42,931 bases of DNA from NCBI GenBank assembly GCA_024638265.1, contig JAHEKQ010000015.1, forward strand, positions 8,074 through 51,004, written 5' to 3'. This document shows, in pieces, positions 37,209 to 42,931 of the stretch. The first letter of the stretch is position 1. Every line of letters starts with the position of its first letter. The position numbers and the translations under genes were made by a program. This stretch comes from Flammeovirgaceae bacterium. GTDB taxonomy: Bacteria > Bacteroidota > Bacteroidia > Cytophagales > Cyclobacteriaceae. Below the pieces are notes generated by a model. That model was not told where the DNA came from and did no database searches. It was given only the letters and a program-made list of their open reading frames with translations.

Positions 37209-37786
37209 GACCCTTGAATATTTTGATTCAAATAATTCTCTGTTTTCAGCAAGTGTTGCTTTAAAATAGCTCTTGCCCTGCTGAGTTGTGACTTGGAAGT
37301 GTTTTCTGAAACTCCCAATTCTTTAGCTATTTCCTTATGTGAATAGCCCTCGATGGCATACATATTAAATACCGTTCGGTATCCCACAGGAAGTGACTGA
37401 ATCATATTCATCAGGTCTTCTGCTTCCAGGTGGTTTTCCAAATGGTTCAAGTCTGGCTCCCTGTCTGCTACTTCGATATCCACTTCAAGATCCATGAACT
37501 TATTCCTCCGGATATAGGTCAGGGATTCATTCACCATGATCCTTCGCACCCATCCTTCGAAACTTCCTTCGAATTTGAACTGGTCTACTTTATCGAACAC
37601 TTTGGTAAATCCTGTAACCATTACTTCTTCTGCTTTTTCGGGATCTTTCAGATAACGCATACAAACACTATACATCAAGGGGGAAAACCTGTCATATAAA
37701 TCGCGCTGCGACTTTGCTTGTCGCTTGACACAACCTCTGATAAGCTCATCATCACTCTTGCGGTGTATGTTTAGCATTTCTTTCAA
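37205..37786 (-). CDS. RNA polymerase ECF-type sigma-70 factor
   Basis: A 193-residue ECF sigma factor. Region 2 covers about 12-80 (DELIRGCVKRQ ... LYDRFSPLMYSVCMRYL ... FEGWVRRIMVNESL) and region 4 about 125-180 (LPVGYRTVFNMYAIEGYSH, then KEIAKELGVSENTSKSQLSR). It begins the operon sigma, anti-sigma-like, barrel A, barrel B, with 4-bp overlaps between the first genes, so it probably controls these genes and its own in response to an envelope signal. Start is the ATG at 37786; another ATG three codons later is possible. Confidence 0.93.
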   Translation of the reverse strand: MKEMLNIHRKSDDELIRGCVKRQAKSQRDLYDRFSPLMYSVCMRYLKDPEKAEEVMVTGFTKVFDKVDQFKFEGSFEGWVRRIMVNESLTYIRRNKFMDLEVDIEVADREPDLNHLENHLEAEDLMNMIQSLPVGYRTVFNMYAIEGYSHKEIAKELGVSENTSKSQLSRARAILKQHLLKTENYLNQNIQGS

Positions 37787-38206
37787 ATCCCGTTCACTTT
37801 ACAGATGCAAGCCCCCTGTGATTGGTTGCATGGGTTTATTTTTTTATTGAAGTACTAAAATACTACTCTGAAAGGGAATTATCGGTCAAATACGGCTAGT
37901 GGGGAGATATAGGGGTTTTGTACTAATCTTAGGGAGTGATTATTGGGCCTTGGTGGCTGGTATTTGCGGGATTTTATAGGTGAAAGTACCCATTTGCATA
38001 AAGCGATGTAGCGGATTGATGTGGGTAAATCTGAGTAAATTGAACTAGGGAATGGGGTGGGTATGTGTTCCCCATTTAATAGTCTTAAGAAGAATTGTAT
38101 GAATATAACAGGGAGCTGGCCGGAGACAGTCGTGATCCCATGAACCTTGGACCTCAAAATAGGTCATCTCATCCATTTCGCTTAAATTAAAGTATAATCG
38201 ATCTCC
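37787..38206. other. 420-bp intergenic region between the divergent ECF operon and the cyclase gene
   Basis: No convincing gene: the longest frame, about 92 codons on the minus strand, has no recognisable composition. It must hold both divergent promoters. Near the ECF start are inverted arms ATGCAA (37805-37810) and TTGCAT (37826-37831), which could form a leader hairpin or an operator. Upstream of the cyclase gene is a TATAAT-like hexamer (about 38191) but no TAnnTTTG match. Confidence 0.4.
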
Positions 38207-40792
38207 ATGAAGCGTTCTGCAGCCATTATGTTCACTGATATAGTAGGATATTCCTCAGTCATGAACACCGATGAGGAAAAGGCGATGGCTATTCTTCAGA
38301 AAAACAGACAGATTCATGTAGCGGCTGTTTCGGATCAACGGGGAACTTTGATAAAAGAACTCGGGGATGGAATGATTGTGAGTTTCGACTCGGTCTCGGC
38401 GGCAGTTGAGTGCGGGATTAAAATTATTATAGAATCGGAAGGTTTTGAGGTCAAGATTGGTATTAACCATGGCGAAGTTACATTTGAAGACGATGATATC
38501 TTTGGTGATCCGGTGAATGTGGCCGCGAGGATTGAATCCATAGGTTCGGGGAATAGCATCCTATTATCAGGGCTCGCCAATGCGATGCTCGCCAATAATA
38601 ATGCAATCCGGACAGAGAAGCTCGGTGAATATTTGCTCAAGAACATTGCAGAACCTGTTGAAATATTTGCGGTCTCGCACAAGAGTCTTTACCAACCTGA
38701 TGCTGAAGAATTAAAGCAAAAGGCTGTTCCTGTAGAAAGTGGGATATTCAATAATCTTCCCATAGTCAATAGTTCCTTCATAGGAAGAGATAGAGAAATT
38801 GATGAGATAAGGAGCCTTTTTGTTAAAAGTAATCTCGTCACTTTATATGGGCCAGGTGGTTCAGGAAAAACGAGGTTAGCAACTGAACTTGCAAGAAGGT
38901 ACTTGTCTGATTTTAGAGATGGAGTTTATTTTGTCGATTTGTCATCGACGACCAATGAAAACCTCGTGGTAGGTATTATTGCTGATATTCTTCGTGTTCC
39001 TGAAGAGGCTGGAGTACCTAGGCAAGAATCGATATCCAAGATGATTTCTAACAAATCGTGCCTTGTGATCATTGACAATTGCGAACACCTCATTGACAGG
39101 TGTGCCGATCTGTTAGATTATTTATCAAAGTCTGCAACGAGTGCTAAGTTAGTCGCTACCAGCAGGGAAGTTTTGAATATTCAGAATGAACAGCCTTATT
39201 TAGTGCCTACACTCTCTGTATCCAGTGAAGGTTCAGGTGATTTCCAATCGGAAGCTGTACAGCTATTTACATCAAGAGCCAAGGAGATAAGAAATGATTT
39301 TGTCCTCAACAAAGAGAATGGTGATGTTATTATCGGGATTTGCAGAAAACTTGACGGTATTCCACTGGCTCTGGAGTTAGCCGCTTCCAGGATAAACCTT
39401 ATGGATACGAAAACATTACTGGAAAGACTTGACAAACAATTCAGCATTCTGAAAACCAATGACCGTTCACTGGATAGCAGGCATAAGACCATAGAAGCTA
39501 CCATTGATTGGAGTCATCAGCTGCTATCTGAGGAGGAGCAGGTGCTGTTTAACCGGTTGTCAATCTTTAACGGAGACTTTGGGTTAGAGGAAGCAGAAAA
39601 GATCTGTGGGTTCGAACCTCTTGAAGAGTCAGATGTACTTGACCTTATGAGTCAGTTGGTCAATAAGTCTTTGCTAATCCCTGTCCATAGTGAAGGGAGT
39701 ACGATTAGGTACCGCTTGCTTGAGCTTATGAAACAGTACGGGGCTAGAAAAATTGGTGAGGACCATTCCGCTGCCGCAGAAAGGATGTTTGTCTATTTCT
39801 GTGAATTGGGTACAAAATCATACTATGAGAAGTTAGAGAGAAATCAGTATTGGCGTCAACGACTAAGCTTAGACGAGGCGAATATAATTGGTATCCTTAA
39901 CCATTTAAACGGGGATGTAGAGAGAACCATGGTCCTGGGAGCAAATTTTCTTTGGTATTGGATGGAAAGAGATCTTGCACATGTAGCTTTTGAATACATG
40001 CTACCTGTTATTGGGGACTATAAACATAAGGATTCTATTAAGGCCAAATCACTTTGTACTCTTGGATTGATGCTAGCCAGAAGTGATAAGGTTGATCTAG
40101 CTTTGGATTATGTTAAGGAGGGGATGGAAATTTTTGAGTCACTGGAAGATAATATTGAGAAAGCAGATTCTGCACTAAACAGTGTCCTCATATATCTTTG
40201 GACTGGTGAATTTACACTTGCTAAAATTGGGTTGGATATAGCACTGCAGATTTCAGGCAAACTCCAGGATACATTTATGGATACGAGAGTAGGTATGTAT
40301 AATGCCTGCTATTATTTGTACCAATTTAATGTGGACGACGCGGAACCCCTGATCAATACTGGGTTTGAGCTTGCGAAAAAGAACCAATCCCCCTGGGATA
40401 TAATTATTTATTCACACATTTATGCTGATGTTCCCCTGGTAAGAAAACAATATGATGAAGCGGAAAAAAGATACCAAAGCTCGTGTCGGGTTTGCATCGA
40501 TTTCGGCAATCAATTTCAGGCGTGTATAGAATTGCAGGGAGTATCAATGGCGCTTTCGGGCCAGGGAAGAACAGAGAAATCTATCAAAATATGGGGAGGG
40601 ACATTAAAAAAATTCGAGGAAATCGGTATGTCGCCTATGAGCCTGCCTTTTTGGATTACGTTGCAAAAAGATACAATTGTTCAAAGGATAGAGGAGATCG
40701 GAAAAGAAAAATCAGAGCAACTGATAAATCAGGGAAGAGAATTGACATTTGATCAACTGGTGGAGTACGCGTTGGATTCGGAGAGTATGTAG
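38207..40792 (+). CDS. Class III adenylate cyclase fused to STAND ATPase and TPR-like repeats
   Basis: An 861-residue cytoplasmic protein. Residues 1-160 are a class III cyclase with a full catalytic set: metal-binding D11 (MFTDIVGYS) and D54 (KELGDGM), adenine-selecting K50 and D101 (GDPVNVAARIES), and transition-state N104 and R108. Residues about 190-520 are an NB-ARC/STAND ATPase with P-loop YGPGGSGKTR, Walker B LVIIDNCEHL and GIPLALELAA, like the regulatory ATPases of the LuxR/AfsR kind. Residues about 540-860 are helical repeats. There is no C-terminal HTH. Lysine/aspartate at the purine sites predicts ATP rather than GTP as substrate. Spot-counted GC is lower than in the arginine operon, possibly a sign of transfer. 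Confidence 0.9.
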   Translation: MKRSAAIMFTDIVGYSSVMNTDEEKAMAILQKNRQIHVAAVSDQRGTLIKELGDGMIVSFDSVSAAVECGIKIIIESEGFEVKIGINHGEVTFEDDDIFGDPVNVAARIESIGSGNSILLSGLANAMLANNNAIRTEKLGEYLLKNIAEPVEIFAVSHKSLYQPDAEELKQKAVPVESGIFNNLPIVNSSFIGRDREIDEIRSLFVKSNLVTLYGPGGSGKTRLATELARRYLSDFRDGVYFVDLSSTTNENLVVGIIADILRVPEEAGVPRQESISKMISNKSCLVIIDNCEHLIDRCADLLDYLSKSATSAKLVATSREVLNIQNEQPYLVPTLSVSSEGSGDFQSEAVQLFTSRAKEIRNDFVLNKENGDVIIGICRKLDGIPLALELAASRINLMDTKTLLERLDKQFSILKTNDRSLDSRHKTIEATIDWSHQLLSEEEQVLFNRLSIFNGDFGLEEAEKICGFEPLEESDVLDLMSQLVNKSLLIPVHSEGSTIRYRLLELMKQYGARKIGEDHSAAAERMFVYFCELGTKSYYEKLERNQYWRQRLSLDEANIIGILNHLNGDVERTMVLGANFLWYWMERDLAHVAFEYMLPVIGDYKHKDSIKAKSLCTLGLMLARSDKVDLALDYVKEGMEIFESLEDNIEKADSALNSVLIYLWTGEFTLAKIGLDIALQISGKLQDTFMDTRVGMYNACYYLYQFNVDDAEPLINTGFELAKKNQSPWDIIIYSHIYADVPLVRKQYDEAEKRYQSSCRVCIDFGNQFQACIELQGVSMALSGQGRTEKSIKIWGGTLKKFEEIGMSPMSLPFWITLQKDTIVQRIEEIGKEKSEQLINQGRELTFDQLVEYALDSESM

Positions 40793-40846
40793 GGCAGGAT
40801 ATACCAGAAATTCGAATGACAGGGTACCCTCAAGAGGATAAAGGTG

Positions 40847-42046
40847 TTAGCTCAATATCGAAATCAATACCCCCGCTGCAACTGCACTACCTATAACCCC
40901 GGAGATATTACTGGCCATGGCATAATATAAAATATGGTTCTGGGGATCGTGTTTCAGGCTTACATTATTCGCCACCCGGGCGGCCATCGGCACGGCACTC
41001 AAGCCCGTGGCTCCAATAAGTGGGTTGATCTTCTTTTTATTGAACAGGTTATAAACTTTCACGGCATAGATCCCGCCGGCTATTGAAATGGAGAATGCGA
41101 TAAAACCGCCTACCAGTATTAACAGAGTCTGCAGGTTGAGAAAAGATTCTGCTGACATGGTAGCACCTACACTCAAACCCAGAAATATGGTGGCTGTATT
41201 CATGATACCCCCACGGGCTGCCTCTTTCAGACGCTCAACGCTGGACCCGATTTCCTTAACGAGATTCCCAAACACAAGCATTCCTATCAGTGGCATGGCT
41301 GAGGGTACCACTACGGCTACAATCGAAGCGATCACAAGAGGAAAAATAATCTTAACGGTTTTAAGGTTTTTGATCGGGGTCTTTGAAGGATATAGTCTAT
41401 CCTGCTCTTTCATATTGATGAGCAGTTCGTTCTTCTTCATAGTCAATCTTACCACGAAGGGAATTATTACCGGGACAAGTGCCATGTAGGAATATGCTGC
41501 AACAGCTATGGGGCCGAGTAATTCCGGATCAGCCAGCATGATGGCTGTATATATGGCGGTCGGTCCGTCAGCACCGCCGATAATTCCCAGAGCAGCCGCG
41601 TTTTGCGGTGTGAATCCGACCAGTATGGCAAAAATAAGGACGGTGAAAATTCCAATTTGGGCGGCTGCACCAAAAAAGGCCAGGCGAAGGTTTCTCAGCA
41701 TGGGACCAAAATCGGTCAATGCTCCAACTCCCATGAAAATCAATGGTGGAAGTAATCCGGTCTTTATCAGGGAATAATACAGAAAACTGATGATCCCATG
41801 ATCTTTGGCAATTTCGAGTAGCCCCAGGTGATCGACTTGTTCAGGAGTGGCTACCGCCAGGTTCCCGCCCAGCGAATTAGCCAGAAGGACCCCGAAACCA
41901 ATTGGGATGAGGAGGAGTGGTTCATACTCCTTTTTTATGCCGAGATATAAGAGAATGATCCCTACGAGGATCATTATTAACGATCCCGGGCTGCCAATAA
42001 AACTACTGACAGCGGTCATTTCGTAAAGCTTTTCAAGAAAATCCAT
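40847..42046 (-). CDS. oadB: Sodium-translocating decarboxylase beta subunit (OadB family)
   Basis: A 399-residue integral membrane protein with about ten helices. The family blocks GGADGPTAIYTA and LIGATGLSAVPMAARV are present, the regions that carry the Na+-binding residues in this family. It decarboxylates carboxybiotin from the alpha subunit and drives Na+ out. It starts 3 bp after the alpha-subunit stop. No gamma subunit is visible in the window, but it may lie upstream, beyond the right edge. The true substrate (oxaloacetate or another acid) depends on the alpha subunit. Confidence 0.92.
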   Translation of the reverse strand: MDFLEKLYEMTAVSSFIGSPGSLIMILVGIILLYLGIKKEYEPLLLIPIGFGVLLANSLGGNLAVATPEQVDHLGLLEIAKDHGIISFLYYSLIKTGLLPPLIFMGVGALTDFGPMLRNLRLAFFGAAAQIGIFTVLIFAILVGFTPQNAAALGIIGGADGPTAIYTAIMLADPELLGPIAVAAYSYMALVPVIIPFVVRLTMKKNELLINMKEQDRLYPSKTPIKNLKTVKIIFPLVIASIVAVVVPSAMPLIGMLVFGNLVKEIGSSVERLKEAARGGIMNTATIFLGLSVGATMSAESFLNLQTLLILVGGFIAFSISIAGGIYAVKVYNLFNKKKINPLIGATGLSAVPMAARVANNVSLKHDPQNHILYYAMASNISGVIGSAVAAGVLISILS

Positions 42047-42049
42047 GCA

Positions 42050-42931
42050 CTATCCCAGCTTCACCAGTACTTCGTCTTCCTCGACCGATGACCCGCTGGA
42101 GACACAAATTTCAACTACTTTCCCTCCTTTATCTGCCTGGATGGCATTATATACTTTCATGGATTCGATATAGCCAATTAAATCACCTTTGCTAATTACA
42201 TCACCCACTTTCAATCCGACCTCAGAATTATCCTTGGTCAGCATAAAATTTCCTTCAATAGGTGCGATGATCTCCCCTTTTGCCGGGCTTCCATTGGAAT
42301 TCTCTGAAGACTTATTTTCAGGAGGATTGGAATCAGGCTTCCCTCCTCCATTATTATAGCTGATATTCACTTCATAAGACTTGCCGTCAATACTGACGGT
42401 CATGGAGCTCGGTGCCGGAGTTATAGATTGAGCTTCTGCTGGTTGTTCGGATTTATCTTCAGCCGCTTTCCTTTCAGCAAGATCGGCTTCGAATTTCAAC
42501 TTAGCTTCCCCTGATTTATACGCTTTGTATTGCTCGGGGTGCATCGCATATTCAAATAGTTCCTCGTCATCCTGCCCGGTTTCCCAACCCAGCTCTGTCA
42601 TTTCCTTTCGCACGTCATCAAGAACATCCGGGAAATTATCTTGTGGATTACCATCAAAAAATTCCCTGCCCTGCTCAGAGGCCAGTTTCTTCAATTCCGG
42701 GGCTACATCGCCTGGTACCTCGCCTGCATTACCCAACATCATATCCCAGGTATTGTCGTCGATCATAGACCATCTCTCCTTGCCCTTCATCATTTGCATC
42801 ACGTTCATCAGGGCCACATTCTTGACATACTGAGAATAAGGAGTAACCAGTGGAGGATATCCCATCTTGGGCCATATGTACTCAACCTCATCAAATAGCT
42901 TAATGAGCAATTCATCCTGGTCCACTGTATC
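42050..42931 (-). CDS. Oxaloacetate decarboxylase alpha subunit / pyruvate carboxylase B-type biotin protein, C-terminal part
   Basis: The frame is open to the right edge; an in-frame GTG at 42925 is not the true start, because the sequence begins inside the carboxylase domain (MGYPPLVTPYSQYV). About 294 codons are seen: the end of the conserved carboxylase domain, an acidic Glu/Ala/Lys-rich linker and then a biotinyl domain with ESMKVYNA, where the lysine 34 residues from the end carries biotin. The usual motif is (A/S)MKM; here Met after Lys is Val, as in many Bacteroidota. The missing N-terminal part should be the HMGL-like carboxyltransferase barrel. With the adjacent oadB this makes a Na+-pumping decarboxylase. 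Confidence 0.88.
   Translation of the reverse strand, partial: DTVDQDELLIKLFDEVEYIWPKMGYPPLVTPYSQYVKNVALMNVMQMMKGKERWSMIDDNTWDMMLGNAGEVPGDVAPELKKLASEQGREFFDGNPQDNFPDVLDDVRKEMTELGWETGQDDEELFEYAMHPEQYKAYKSGEAKLKFEADLAERKAAEDKSEQPAEAQSITPAPSSMTVSIDGKSYEVNISYNNGGGKPDSNPPENKSSENSNGSPAKGEIIAPIEGNFMLTKDNSEVGLKVGDVISKGDLIGYIESMKVYNAIQADKGGKVVEICVSSGSSVEEDEVLVKLG

Noticed and set aside
37879-38157. 92-codon frame on the minus strand in the 420-bp gap
   Set aside because: Its composition is not protein-like compared with neighbours, no domain or signal is visible, and it lies where the divergent promoters must be.

Overview
The window looks like chromosome of a marine-type Bacteroidota bacterium, most likely from the Cytophagales; the order is an inference. 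The support is an arginine operon of the Bacteroidota type with an N-acyl-ornithine carbamoyltransferase, TAnnTTTG promoter elements, an ECF sigma gene overlapping a membrane anti-sigma-like gene and beta-barrel genes, a long PurF-like protein, and a sodium-pump decarboxylase. I see no phage, insertion sequence, CRISPR array, tRNA or rRNA.

Region 1 (about 170-8944, + strand) is a nine-gene arginine operon: GNAT acyltransferase, argG, argC, proC, argD, N-acyl-ornithine carbamoyltransferase, argB, M20 deacylase (argE type) and argH. Nearly every stop overlaps the next start. The GNAT probably supplies N-acylglutamate, later steps keep the acyl group on as far as N-acylcitrulline, the M20 enzyme removes it, and ArgG and ArgH finish arginine. 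The operon meets a convergent long PurF-like gene across a tandem heptamer repeat.

Region 2 (9064-20812) is mostly housekeeping: the PurF-like protein, an orphan TPR histidine kinase and murI on the - strand; fabI and ispE on the + strand; then a - strand run of dnaA, tgt, an LptF/LptG permease, an EamA transporter and a PAP2 phosphatase.

Region 3 (21016-32230, + strand) holds a single-chain methylmalonyl-CoA mutase in which a shortened small-subunit-like barrel is fused to a complete catalytic subunit, a 1424-residue exported TPR-CHAT protein (caspase-like fold), a penicillin-acylase-family Ntn hydrolase, a voltage-sensor K+ channel with a C-terminal zinc ribbon, and a YccF membrane protein. 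Four 18-bp palindromes of TetR-operator style lie just upstream of the YccF gene.

Region 4 (32337-37786, - strand) is an envelope region: a large exported protein with an internal OmpA-like segment, then an overlapping module of ECF sigma factor, one-pass anti-sigma-like protein and two paralogous outer-membrane beta-barrel proteins.

Region 5 (38207-42931) has a class III adenylate cyclase fused to a STAND ATPase and helical repeats (+ strand), then a Na+-pumping decarboxylase beta subunit and the biotinylated C-terminal part of its alpha subunit (- strand, running off the right edge).

The items I would look at first are the mutase fusion, the operator array upstream of the YccF gene, the paired inverted heptamer arrays at two convergent gene junctions, the sigma/anti-sigma/double-barrel module, the exported CHAT protein, and the unusual residues in the carbamoyltransferase, Tgt and PurF-like enzymes.
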